Positions 1-7,557 of a stretch of 8,800 nucleotides of DNA are shown here, piece after piece. The stretch spans positions 1 to 8,800 of the forward strand of contig SKYL01000139.1 of NCBI GenBank assembly GCA_007127935.1, written 5' to 3'. The notes beneath the pieces are model-generated. The model had not been told where the DNA came from. It saw nothing but the letters and a program-made list of their open reading frames with translations, and made no database searches. Both the position numbers and the translations under genes were made by a program. The stretch's first letter is position 1. Each line of letters starts with the position of its first letter. This DNA is from Halorhodospira sp. (lineage in GTDB: Bacteria > Pseudomonadota > Gammaproteobacteria > Nitrococcales > Halorhodospiraceae).

Positions 1-2
1 CC

Positions 3-743
3 GAGTTGGACGCCGCCGAGGCGCGGGAGGCCGCGGAGCAAAGCCGGGTTCGCCTCGCTCGGGCCCAGATCGAGCAGCGCCGCGCGGCGTTGGCGGCGGC
101 CCGGATTCGTCTCTCCTTTACCGAGGTGCGGGCGGACTGGGAGGGGGACGGCGAGCGGGTGGTGGGCGAGCGCCACGTGGACGCCGGCGCCACCGTGTCC
201 GCCGGAGAGCCGTTGGTCTCGCTGCTGGAGATCGGCACCCTGCGGGCGGTCACCTTCGTTACCGAACGGGACTACGGGCGGTTGAGCCGGGGGCAGACGG
301 CGGAGCTGCGCGTGGACGCCCACCCGGACCAAGTCTTCTCCGCCGAGATTATCCGCATGGCGCCCCGCTTCAGCCCCGGCAGCCGCCAGGCGCGGGTGGA
401 ACTGATGGTGCCGAATCCCGACGGGCTGCTCCGGCCGGGCATGTTCGCCCGCGTCCGGGTGGTGGTGGGCGGCGTCGCCGACGCGCCGGTGATCCCCCGC
501 GACGCCCTGGTCCGCCGGGACGGCCGGGACGTGGTCTTCGTGGTGGAGCCCTCCGGCGAGGACGGCGCGCCGCCCCGGGTGCGGATGGTGCCGGTGGAGA
601 CCGGCATCCGCGGCTTCGGCGTGGTGGAGGTCCGCGCCCCCGTGCTCGACGGCCGGGTGGTCACCTTGGGTCAGCATCTGCTCCAGGATGGCAGCGCGGT
701 ACGGCCGGTGGATGAAGACGACGAGAGGGCCGCCGGGCTGTGA
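3..743 (+). CDS. RND efflux periplasmic adaptor (membrane fusion protein), 5' end outside window
   Basis: C-terminal part of a periplasmic adaptor that links an RND pump to its outer-membrane channel. The reading frame is open to the left edge, so the gene starts before the window and the first TTG at 6 is not its start. About 245 residues are visible. They begin with an Ala/Arg/Glu-rich coiled-coil helix (about residues 1-35) that would be the returning arm of the alpha-hairpin. Next come the second lipoyl half-motif (HVDAGATVSAGEPLVSL), a beta-barrel segment (AVTFVTERDYGRLSRGQ to RPGMFARVRV) and a membrane-proximal domain beginning VIPRDALVRRDGRDVVFVV. This order matches the HlyD/AcrA-type family. 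Its TGA overlaps the permease GTG (GTGA, 740-743), so the two are probably translationally coupled. Whether the missing N-terminus carries a lipobox or a signal peptide cannot be seen. Confidence 0.93.
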   Translation, partial: ELDAAEAREAAEQSRVRLARAQIEQRRAALAAARIRLSFTEVRADWEGDGERVVGERHVDAGATVSAGEPLVSLLEIGTLRAVTFVTERDYGRLSRGQTAELRVDAHPDQVFSAEIIRMAPRFSPGSRQARVELMVPNPDGLLRPGMFARVRVVVGGVADAPVIPRDALVRRDGRDVVFVVEPSGEDGAPPRVRMVPVETGIRGFGVVEVRAPVLDGRVVTLGQHLLQDGSAVRPVDEDDERAAGL

Positions 744-3700
744 GGCTGGCCGCCTTCTGTGTCCGCCGTCCGGTGCTGACGGTGATGATCACCCTCATCG
801 CCGTCACCTTCGGCCTCAACGCCATGGGCCGGTTGCCGGTGGACCTGCTGCCGGAGATCAACTACCCCACGGTACGGGTCTCGACCCAGTACCCGGGCGC
901 CGGGCCGGAGGAGGTGGAGTCACAGATCACCCGCCTGGTGGAGAACGCCGTGGCCCCGGTCTCCGGGGTGGAAGGCATGACCTCCCTCTCCGGCGAGGGC
1001 GTCTCCGACGTGACCCTCTCCTTCGCCTGGGGCACCGACTTGCAGGCCGCCGCCAACGAGATCCGCGAGCGGCTCGACCGCATCGTCATCCAGAACCTTC
1101 CGCCCGACGCCAGCCGGCCCCGCCTCGACCTGGTCGATCTTTCCGACCGGCCGGTGAAGGTGGTGGGCGTCTCCGCGCCGCTGGACCCCATCGAACTGCG
1201 CCAATTGGTGGAGGACCGCATCCGGGACCGCTTGGAGCGGGTTTCGGGGGTCGGCGTGGTGGACGTCTGGGGCGGCCTGGAGCGGGAGGTGGAGGTGGCC
1301 GTGGACCGCGGCCGCATGCACTCCCTGGGGCTCTCCCTGGAGGAGATCCGCCAAGCCCTGCAAGACGCCGATTTCGAGGTGGCCGCCGGCACCCGGCGAG
1401 AGGGCCGGCTGGAGCCGGGGCTGCGGGTGCCGGGCCGGCTCACCGACCTGGACGAACTGGCCGAAGTGGTGGTGGGGCGCGGCGACGGGGCGGTGATCCG
1501 CCTCGGACAGGTGGCGGAGATCCGCGATACCCACGAGCTGGAGACCCGCCGTGTCCGGATCAACGGGGAGCCGAGCATCCGCCTCGCCATACGCGGGCGC
1601 TCCGACGCCAACACCGTGGCCACCGCCCGGGCCCTGCGCCAGGAGTTGGAACGGCTGCAGGCCGATATTCCGTGGGTCCACTTCGGCGTGGTCTTCGATT
1701 CGGCGCGGTATATCGAGCGCTCCATGGACAACCTGGGCCGGGCCATCTTCATCGGCGGCGGCTTCGCCCTGCTGGTGTTGCTGGGCTTCCTGCGCGATCT
1801 GCGGGCGGTGGCGGTGGCCGCCGTGGCCGTCCCGGTCTCTCTGATCACGACCTTCGCCCTGGTCTACCTGGCCGGTTTCACCATCAACCTGATGACCATG
1901 GGCGGCATGGCCCTGGGGGTCGGGCTCATGGTGGACAACGCCATCGTGGTGCTCGAGGCCGTCATGGCCCGCCGGGAGCGGGGCGACCCGCCGCGCGAGG
2001 CCGCCGTGGACGGGACCGCTGAGGTGGCCCCGGCGGTCACCGCCAGCACCCTGACCACGCTCGCCATCTTCCTGCCGCTGATCTTCCTGGAGGGGCTGGC
2101 TGGCGAACTCTTCTACCAACTGGCGTGGGTGGTCGGCTTCGCGCTGCTCTGCTCATTGGCGGTGGCGTTCACCGTGGTGCCGATGCTGGCGGCCCGGCTG
2201 CCCCACGGCGGCGGCCCCATCCGCCGCGCCGGACTGTTGGTGGCCTTGGACCGGGGCTACCGGCGGCTCCTGGCCGGTGCGTTGAACCATCGGGCCGAGG
2301 TCCTGGCGGTGGCCGTGGCTGGCGTGGCGCTGGCGGTGGTGCTCTACCCCCGGTTGGGGACGGAACTGCTGCCCGGCACCGATGAGGGCGATATCCGGGC
2401 GATTATCAGCTGGGAGCCGGGGGTCGCCCTGGAGTTCATGGACGAGCGGGTGCAGCGGCTGGAGCGGCTGGCCGCCGAGGCGGTGCCCGAATTGGAGTAC
2501 TGGGTCTCCAGTTCCGGTTCCGGCGGCTTCCGGGCCGGCGGCACCACCGTCAGCCGCCTCGACCTGAGCCTGGTGCCGCTGGCGGAGCGTCGGCGCGACA
2601 GCGAGGAGATCGCCACGGAACTGCGCCGTCTCTTCGCCAATGTGCCGGGGGCCGAAGTGCGCGTCCGGGTACGCCAGCATACCCCCCTGCGGGGCGGTTT
2701 CGGCGCCGGTGGAGAGGCCTTGACCATCCTCGTCTCCGGCTTCGACCTGGCTGAACTTGATCGCCTGGGCCGCGCCATGGGCGGCATCGTTGAAGAGATC
2801 GAAGGGGTCACCGACATCCGCTACGGCCGCGAGGCGGCCCTGCCCGAGGAGCGCTTTCTTATCGACCGCGCCCGCGCCGCCGACCTCGACGTCCCGGTCA
2901 GCCGCATCGCCTCGACGCTGGAGACCTCCCTGGCGGGCGGCCGCGCGGGCCTCTATCGCGACGGCGGTGACGAGGTGACCATCCGGGTCCGCCTCGACGG
3001 TGCGCGGCACATGGACCGGGAGGGATTGCTCGATCTTACCGTGCCCAACCGCCAGGGCGAACTGGTGGCCTTGCGCAGCGTGGTCCGGGTGGACGAAGGG
3101 GCCGGCCCGATGCTCATCCAGCGCCAGGACCGCCGCCGGGTGATTACCGTCCAGGCCAATATCAGCGGGCGGGACCTGGGGTCGGTGGCGGCGGAGGCGC
3201 GGGAGCGACTGATGGACATCCCGCTGCCCCGGGGGTACGACTGGCGCATCAGCGGCCAGTACGAGGAGCAGACCGAGGCGTTGGCTCAACTCGCCTTCAC
3301 CCTGATCATGGCGGTGGCCCTGGTCTACATGGTCATGGCCTCCCTTTACGAATCCCTGCGCGACCCGCTGGTGGTCATGTTCACCGTGCCCCTGGCGGGT
3401 ATCGGCGTCGTGGGGCTGCTCTGGCTCACCGGCACCACGCTCAATGCCCAGTCGGTCATCGGCGCCATCCTCTTGGTGGGGATCGCCGTGAACAACGGTA
3501 TCTTGCTGGTGGACCGGGCCAACCGCGCCCGCCAGAACGGCCTCGGCCCGCGCGCCGCCGCCCTGGCCGCCGGTCGCCGCCGCCTGCGGCCGATCTTGAT
3601 GACCTCGCTGACCACCGCGTTGGCGTTGCTGCCGCTGGCCCTCGGCCTCGGCGAGGGGGCGGAGGCCCAGGCGCCGATGGCCCGGGCGGTGTTGGGGGGG

Positions 3701-3784
3701 CTGATGACGGCGACGTTGATCTCGTTGGTGGTGATTCCAGTGGCTTATACGCTCTTTCATCCGCGGCATGGGAGGGGGATGTGA
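740..3784 (+). CDS. RND-family efflux permease (HAE1/AcrB-like), inner membrane
   Basis: Complete 1014-residue RND transporter, close to the usual 1020-1050. It would form a trimer in the inner membrane and export substrates using proton influx. The GTG start at 740 is chosen because it gives the standard N-terminus (FCVRRPVLTVMITLIAV, then LPVDLLPEINYP); a GAGAGGG stretch lies about 10 bases upstream. The layout is canonical: TM1 at about residues 9-29, periplasmic loop 1 to about 330, TM2-6 to about 480, TM7 at about 517-536, loop 2 to about 850, then TM8-12. The TM4 signature GLMVDNAIVVLEAV puts Asp399-Asn400 where AcrB has Asp407-Asp408. TM10 reads GIAVNNGILLVD, with Asn918-Asn919 in the region of AcrB Lys940. 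Such variants occur in many non-AcrB RND pumps, so this is probably active. Substrate is unknown. It overlaps both neighbours by GTGA. Confidence 0.97.
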   Translation: MRLAAFCVRRPVLTVMITLIAVTFGLNAMGRLPVDLLPEINYPTVRVSTQYPGAGPEEVESQITRLVENAVAPVSGVEGMTSLSGEGVSDVTLSFAWGTDLQAAANEIRERLDRIVIQNLPPDASRPRLDLVDLSDRPVKVVGVSAPLDPIELRQLVEDRIRDRLERVSGVGVVDVWGGLEREVEVAVDRGRMHSLGLSLEEIRQALQDADFEVAAGTRREGRLEPGLRVPGRLTDLDELAEVVVGRGDGAVIRLGQVAEIRDTHELETRRVRINGEPSIRLAIRGRSDANTVATARALRQELERLQADIPWVHFGVVFDSARYIERSMDNLGRAIFIGGGFALLVLLGFLRDLRAVAVAAVAVPVSLITTFALVYLAGFTINLMTMGGMALGVGLMVDNAIVVLEAVMARRERGDPPREAAVDGTAEVAPAVTASTLTTLAIFLPLIFLEGLAGELFYQLAWVVGFALLCSLAVAFTVVPMLAARLPHGGGPIRRAGLLVALDRGYRRLLAGALNHRAEVLAVAVAGVALAVVLYPRLGTELLPGTDEGDIRAIISWEPGVALEFMDERVQRLERLAAEAVPELEYWVSSSGSGGFRAGGTTVSRLDLSLVPLAERRRDSEEIATELRRLFANVPGAEVRVRVRQHTPLRGGFGAGGEALTILVSGFDLAELDRLGRAMGGIVEEIEGVTDIRYGREAALPEERFLIDRARAADLDVPVSRIASTLETSLAGGRAGLYRDGGDEVTIRVRLDGARHMDREGLLDLTVPNRQGELVALRSVVRVDEGAGPMLIQRQDRRRVITVQANISGRDLGSVAAEARERLMDIPLPRGYDWRISGQYEEQTEALAQLAFTLIMAVALVYMVMASLYESLRDPLVVMFTVPLAGIGVVGLLWLTGTTLNAQSVIGAILLVGIAVNNGILLVDRANRARQNGLGPRAAALAAGRRRLRPILMTSLTTALALLPLALGLGEGAEAQAPMARAVLGGLMTATLISLVVIPVAYTLFHPRHGRGM

Positions 3785-5334
3785 CCGCCAACGTGCCCTT
3801 AAGGCGCTTCGTGATGCTCCCCGTTTTGCTGCTGCTCTTTCCCGTGTCGGGACAGACGAGCGGTTCCGGGGATGTCCTGGATCTAAGCCTCGAAGACGCC
3901 GTCCTCTCCGCTCTGGAGCACAACCCCGCCCTCCAGGCCGAGCGTTTCGGCCCCGTGGCCGCCGGTGCCTTCGAGGCCATCGAGCGGGCCGACCTCGAGG
4001 CGGTCCACCTCTTTGCCGAGGGGCGCGCCCGGCGGGAGCGCTCGGACCGGATCGACGAGCGGCTGGGTGAGCGCTTCGACCTGGTGGAAGACCGCGCCAA
4101 CCTCTCCGCCGGGCTGCGGCGCAGCACCCCGTGGGGCACCGATCTGGACTTCTCCGTGGGCCAGCGCTTCGTCGACACCGAGCGGGGCGAGACCGCCCTG
4201 TACAGCACCCGGGTGGGTGTCGGGCTGACCCAGCAACTCCTCCAGGGGCGCGGCTCCGAGGTCAACTTGGCCCGCGTCCGCCAAGCGGAACTGGACACCC
4301 TGCGCTCCGGCTACGAGCTGCGCGGCTTCACCGAGGCGCTGGTGGCCGACGTGGAGCGGGCGTACTGGGGGTACGTCCTCGCCCATCGGGAGATCGCCAT
4401 CTTCGAGGAGTCGTTGCGCCTCACCGAGGAGGAGATCGAGCGCACCGGCCAGCGCATCCGCCTGGGCGATGTCGCGGAGACCGAGTTGGCGCCGCTGCGG
4501 GCGGAGCGCGCCCTGCGCCGCCAGGAGTTGATCGACGCCCGCAGCCGCCGCGACGTGGCCCGGCTGGAGTTGCTGCGGCTCGCCGCCGCGGAACCGGTCT
4601 TCGGGGATGCGCCGGAGGTGAACCCGGTGACCGCCCCGGAGCGGATGGTGGTGGCGCCCGATCCGGTGGAGGACCACGTGGCCCTGGCTCTGCAACGCCG
4701 CCCGGAGTTGAATGAGGCGCGGATGCAGTTGCAGCACAATCAGCTAGAGGTGACGCGCACCCGCAACGGCCTGCTCCCCCGGCTGGAGCTGTTCGTCAGC
4801 TTGGGGCGCAGCGGCTACTCCGACTCCTTCAGTGGTTCCGCCAGCGAGTTGGATGGCCCCAGTTACGACGCCGAACTGGGGGTGCGGCTGGAGCGCCCGC
4901 TGGGCAACCGCGCGCCCCGGGCCGAGCACACCCGGGCGCTGGCCCACCGGAACCAGGCCAGCGCCGGGCTCGACAACCTGGCGCGGCTGATTCGCCACGA
5001 CGTGCGCACCGCTCACCTGGAGGTGCGCCGGGCCGCCGCCCAGATCGAGGCCAGCGCCGAGACGCGGGCCAGTCAGGAAGAACTGGTGCGGGTGGAACAG
5101 GAACGGTTCCGCGCCGGCCAGACCACCGCCTTCAACGTGGCCCAGGCGCAGCGGGACCTGCTGCGCAGCCGGATCGACGAGGAGGCCGCCCTGGTGGCGT
5201 ACCGGCGTGCCTTGGTCGACCTCTACCGCCTGGACGGCACCCTCCTGGACCGCCGCGGCATCCTGGCGGACACGGAGGAGGGGATGCCGTACGGCCTCAC
5301 CGATGAGGTGATCCCGGTCTACCGGGTGCGGTAG
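3781..5334 (+). CDS. TolC-family outer-membrane efflux channel protein
   Basis: Complete 517-residue outer-membrane factor, the exit duct of the tripartite pump. The GTG at 3781 overlaps the permease stop (GTGA, 3781-3784), and a strong GGAGG at 3771-3775 lies 5 bases upstream. The N-terminus is a signal peptide: LRRF, then the hydrophobic run VMLPVLLLLFPVSG, with cleavage probably near residue 24. No lipobox cysteine is visible, so it is TolC-like rather than an OprM-type lipoprotein. LSLEDAVLSALEHNPALQAER is cut here to its core LEDAVLSALEHNPALQ, a typical start of the first outer-membrane efflux repeat (about residues 35-250). The second repeat follows (about 285-495, around HVALALQRRPELNEARMQL) and ends in the long helix FNVAQAQRDLLRSRID. 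Both repeats are rich in Glu, Arg and Ala, as expected for the alpha-barrel helices. It is the last gene of the operon. Confidence 0.95.
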   Translation: MTANVPLRRFVMLPVLLLLFPVSGQTSGSGDVLDLSLEDAVLSALEHNPALQAERFGPVAAGAFEAIERADLEAVHLFAEGRARRERSDRIDERLGERFDLVEDRANLSAGLRRSTPWGTDLDFSVGQRFVDTERGETALYSTRVGVGLTQQLLQGRGSEVNLARVRQAELDTLRSGYELRGFTEALVADVERAYWGYVLAHREIAIFEESLRLTEEEIERTGQRIRLGDVAETELAPLRAERALRRQELIDARSRRDVARLELLRLAAAEPVFGDAPEVNPVTAPERMVVAPDPVEDHVALALQRRPELNEARMQLQHNQLEVTRTRNGLLPRLELFVSLGRSGYSDSFSGSASELDGPSYDAELGVRLERPLGNRAPRAEHTRALAHRNQASAGLDNLARLIRHDVRTAHLEVRRAAAQIEASAETRASQEELVRVEQERFRAGQTTAFNVAQAQRDLLRSRIDEEAALVAYRRALVDLYRLDGTLLDRRGILADTEEGMPYGLTDEVIPVYRVR

Positions 5335-5340
5335 GTCTTC

Positions 5341-7107
5341 TCACCCGGTGTGTTTCACCGGGAGATCCTCCGCCCCATCCTCCCTATCCGAGTGGATGTG
5401 GAACCGGTTCTTACCCGTCTGCTTGGCTCGGTACATAGCGGCGTCGGCCTGCCGGAAAAGGGTCTCGGCAGTGCGGTCGCCGGCGGGGGCGTGGCCGATG
5501 CCGATGCTGACCCCGACGCGATGGGGGTGGCCGTCGATCTCGATGGGCGTGGACAGGGCTTGGATGATCTTGACCGCCACCGCGGATGCCTCTTCCACGC
5601 GCTCGGCCGTGGGCAGCAGGATCGCGAACTCGTCGCCCCCCACGCGGCCCAACTGGTCGGATCGGCGGACGCAGGCGCGGAGCCGCTTCGCCACCTCCTT
5701 GAGCGCCTGGTCGCCCACCGCGTGGCCGTGGCTGTCGTTGATCCCCTTGAAACCGTCGAGATCGAGATAGAGCAGCAGCACCATCCGCCGGGTTCGGGAC
5801 GCCTCGTTCAGGGCCTCTTCCAGGCGGGAAAAGAGCGCGGTGCGGTTGGACAGGCCGGTCAACGGGTCGGTGGTCGCCTGATGCTCCAATTCCTGCTCCA
5901 AGGCCTTGCGTTCACTGATGTCGTGGGTCACCGCCACGAAGTGGGTGATCCGGCCGAACTCATCGAGGATAGGTGAGATGCTCTCCAAGACCCAGAAATA
6001 GTCGCCGTTCTTCTTCCGGTTGAGGAACTCCCCGTGCCATGCCTCCCCCGCCTTCAACGTCTCCCACATCTCCCGGTGGACCTCCTCCGGCGTGTGATCC
6101 GTGCCCAGGAAGCTGGGGTTGCGGCCCACCACTTCGTCCGTGGTGTAGCCGGAGATCTCGTAGAACTTCGGGTTGCAGTACTCGATGACGCCTTCGGCGT
6201 CGGTGATCATCACCGCGTTGGGGCTCTGCTCCACCGCCCGGGTCAACTTGCGGAGTTCCGCCTCCACCCGCTTGCGGTCGGTGATGTCCCGCTTGATGGC
6301 GACGAAGCGGGTGATTTCGCCGTTGCGCTCCCGCACCGGGGCGATGGTCATTTCCTCGTGGTAGAGGGTGCCGTCCTTGCGCCGGTTGACGATGTCCCCC
6401 TTCCAGGCCCGGCCGCCGAGGATGGTCGCCCAGAGGTCGCGGTAGAAGCCGTCATCGTAGAGCCCCGACTTGAGCAGGCTGGGCCGCCGGCCGATGGCCT
6501 CGGTGTAGTGGTAACCGGTGACCAAGCTAAAGGCCGGGTTGCAGTACTCGATATTCCCCTTGCGGTCGGTGATCACGATACTCTCGCCGGCCTGCTCGAT
6601 GGCGGTGATCCGGCTGCGCAGCACATCGGCCACCGCGCGCTGCTCGGTGACGTCGCGCAGCGTCCCCACCGTCCCCCGCGGTTCGCCGTCCGCGTCCGGC
6701 AGGAGGTTGCAGCGGGCCTCCATCCACCGCGGCTCGGCATCGTGCCGGAGCATCCGGAACTGCATGGGGAGCGCCGGGCCGCGGTGCTCCCCCAGCAAGA
6801 CCTCTTCATGGTAAGAGCGCAGATCGGCCCGGTGCTCCGGGTCGGCCCACTCCCACCACGGCTGGCCCAGGCACCGCTCCGTGGGAAAGCCGGTGACCTG
6901 CCGCCACGCCGGGTTGACGAAGGTCAGACGGCCCAGCACATCGGTGCGGAAGACGATCTCATCCAGCCGGCCGAGGATATCGCCCTCGGGGCAGTCGAGG
7001 CCGCAGGAACGCATCCCCTCCTCCAGCGCCCGCTCGCGGTCCCGCATGCGGGCGATCTCCTTCTCCAATTCAGCAATTCGTTGCTGCTGGTCGGTGGTCG
7101 GCTTCAT
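5341..7107 (-). CDS. Diguanylate cyclase with three PAS domains (PAS-PAS-PAS-GGDEF)
   Basis: 588-residue protein that should make the second messenger cyclic di-GMP from two GTP. It has no membrane segment or signal peptide, so it is cytosolic. Order: coiled coil (about 7-30), PAS1 (about 44-155), PAS2 (about 165-278), PAS3 (about 287-400), each ending in a PAC-like RDVTEQR, RDITDRK or HDISERK motif, then GGDEF (about 408-572). The active-site motif GGDEF is intact at residues 490-494 (positions 5626-5640). The inhibitory I-site RxxD (Arg481, Asp484) stands exactly five residues before it. DLDGFKGIND and AMYRAKQTGKNRF are also canonical. There is no EAL domain, so hydrolysis is not expected. 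ATG 7107 is preceded by AGGA (7115-7118) at good spacing. The signal sensed by the PAS domains is not predictable; no ligand-binding residue is diagnostic here. The gene converges on the efflux operon and is transcribed separately. Confidence 0.96.
   Translation of the reverse strand: MKPTTDQQQRIAELEKEIARMRDRERALEEGMRSCGLDCPEGDILGRLDEIVFRTDVLGRLTFVNPAWRQVTGFPTERCLGQPWWEWADPEHRADLRSYHEEVLLGEHRGPALPMQFRMLRHDAEPRWMEARCNLLPDADGEPRGTVGTLRDVTEQRAVADVLRSRITAIEQAGESIVITDRKGNIEYCNPAFSLVTGYHYTEAIGRRPSLLKSGLYDDGFYRDLWATILGGRAWKGDIVNRRKDGTLYHEEMTIAPVRERNGEITRFVAIKRDITDRKRVEAELRKLTRAVEQSPNAVMITDAEGVIEYCNPKFYEISGYTTDEVVGRNPSFLGTDHTPEEVHREMWETLKAGEAWHGEFLNRKKNGDYFWVLESISPILDEFGRITHFVAVTHDISERKALEQELEHQATTDPLTGLSNRTALFSRLEEALNEASRTRRMVLLLYLDLDGFKGINDSHGHAVGDQALKEVAKRLRACVRRSDQLGRVGGDEFAILLPTAERVEEASAVAVKIIQALSTPIEIDGHPHRVGVSIGIGHAPAGDRTAETLFRQADAAMYRAKQTGKNRFHIHSDREDGAEDLPVKHTG
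5344..5362. terminator. Hairpin between convergent genes, possible bidirectional terminator
   Basis: A perfect 7-bp inverted repeat, CCCGGTG / CACCGGG, with a 5-base loop (TGTTT). It begins 10 bases past the TolC-family stop and lies inside the last codons of the opposing cyclase gene. There is no run of T on either side, so it is not a classic intrinsic terminator. Its position in a 6-base gap between two converging genes makes a role in ending or stabilising transcripts plausible. Confidence 0.35.
6169..6552 (-). repeat. 18-bp direct repeat marking tandem PAS duplication within the cyclase gene
   Basis: The 18-mer CGGGTTGCAGTACTCGAT occurs at 6169-6186 and again at 6535-6552, 366 bases (122 codons) apart in the same frame. 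It encodes the IEYCNP motif of PAS3 and PAS2. The flanking protein is also similar between the two domains (ITDxxGxIEYCNPxF, AWxGxxxNRxKxG, ITxFVA). I infer that the two domains arose by internal duplication; the span given covers both repeat copies. Confidence 0.6.
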
Positions 7108-7458
7108 AGTGCGATCCTGTCTTCACGGTTTGCCGGTGCCCTGCCGCGCTCGAAGGGGGGCTTGTGCGGAGAAGGGTTGAAAGGCGCCGTCCAAGGCGCA
7201 TGACTCTTCCTAACCGGTATCGGCTTGCATGGAGGGGGAATAAGACACAGCACGGGACGTTAAGGAAATCCCCTACAGACCTTGCGCATATCCATTGCAT
7301 TCCTAAGGTTAATTACTGAGTAACAGCGTAGGTGGCAAGGACAAAGCCAACAAGGGAGCCCCCCGCGTCACTTTGTCGCAGCGTTGGCGGCAGGCGGCCG
7401 AATCCCCCGCCCCCGCGGCCGCCGGGTAGCCTTAAACCCGACTCCCAGGATGGCGCCG
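7108..7458. other. Intergenic region: cyclase leader, AT-richer island, GC-rich inverted repeats
   Basis: No convincing gene. Both flanking genes are on the - strand, so the right part is downstream of the small membrane-protein gene and the left part is the cyclase leader. Positions about 7255-7330 are clearly AT-richer than their surroundings and are the likeliest place for the cyclase promoter, but no clean -35/-10 pair is visible. The island contains an 11-base palindrome TTACTGAGTAA (7313-7323). Other small structures are GCGCC/GGCGC (7184-7188 and 7195-7199) in the leader and GACAAAG/CTTTGTC (7340-7346 and 7371-7377). Short + strand frames in the right half have no ribosome-binding site and proline/arginine-rich products, and I do not accept them as genes. 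Confidence 0.6.
7393..7423 (-). terminator. GC-rich hairpin downstream of the MarR/small-protein unit, weak terminator candidate
   Basis: The arms GGCGGCCG (7393-7400) and CGGCCGCC (7416-7423) are perfect inverted repeats of 8 bp around a 15-base loop. The hairpin lies 36 bases past the stop of the 32-codon gene on the - strand. No T run follows in either direction, so the terminator role rests on position only. Confidence 0.3.
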
Positions 7459-7557
7459 CTAGGAGATCACGGTGGAGAACCAAAAGGCGGCAATGGTCGT
7501 CATGGCCAGCATCCCGGCCACGGCATGGATGCGGACCTGAATAAGGCGGGTATTCAT
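7459..7557 (-). CDS. 32-residue single-span membrane protein, coupled to the MarR gene
   Basis: A very short gene, 32 codons plus TAG. Its ATG (7555-7557) overlaps the TGA of the MarR gene as ATGA. A good Shine-Dalgarno AAGGA (7566-7570 on the - strand) sits 8 bases before the ATG, which argues that it is translated. The product has a basic amphipathic start (MNTRLIQVRIHAV) followed by one hydrophobic segment (AGMLAMTTIAAFWFSTVIS). It would therefore be a single-pass inner-membrane miniprotein, probably with its N-terminus in the cytoplasm. I do not recognise a named family. The sharing of an mRNA with the regulator suggests related control or a role in sensing, but this is inference. The alternative is a fortuitous frame or a truncated longer protein. 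Confidence 0.65.
   Translation of the reverse strand: MNTRLIQVRIHAVAGMLAMTTIAAFWFSTVIS

Noticed and set aside
688..2022. 444-codon + strand frame overlapping the permease
   Set aside because: It is a frame-shifted reading of the permease, a Gly/Pro/Arg-rich string with no recognisable domain.
2153..3769. 538-codon open frame antisense to the RND permease, and similar long frames at 920-2119 (-) and 6034-7203 (+)
   Set aside because: Very GC-rich genes leave long open antisense frames. The products are rich in His, Gln, Arg and Gly without domains, while the sense proteins are clear family members.
7213..7218. Third MarR operator near ACCGGT upstream of the cyclase
   Set aside because: Only the 6-bp core matches O1; the TGACA/TGTCA outer arms are missing.
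7108..7330. Cyclic di-GMP riboswitch in the cyclase leader
   Set aside because: I could not find the conserved GEMM-type core with its paired helices; only short unrelated inverted repeats are present.
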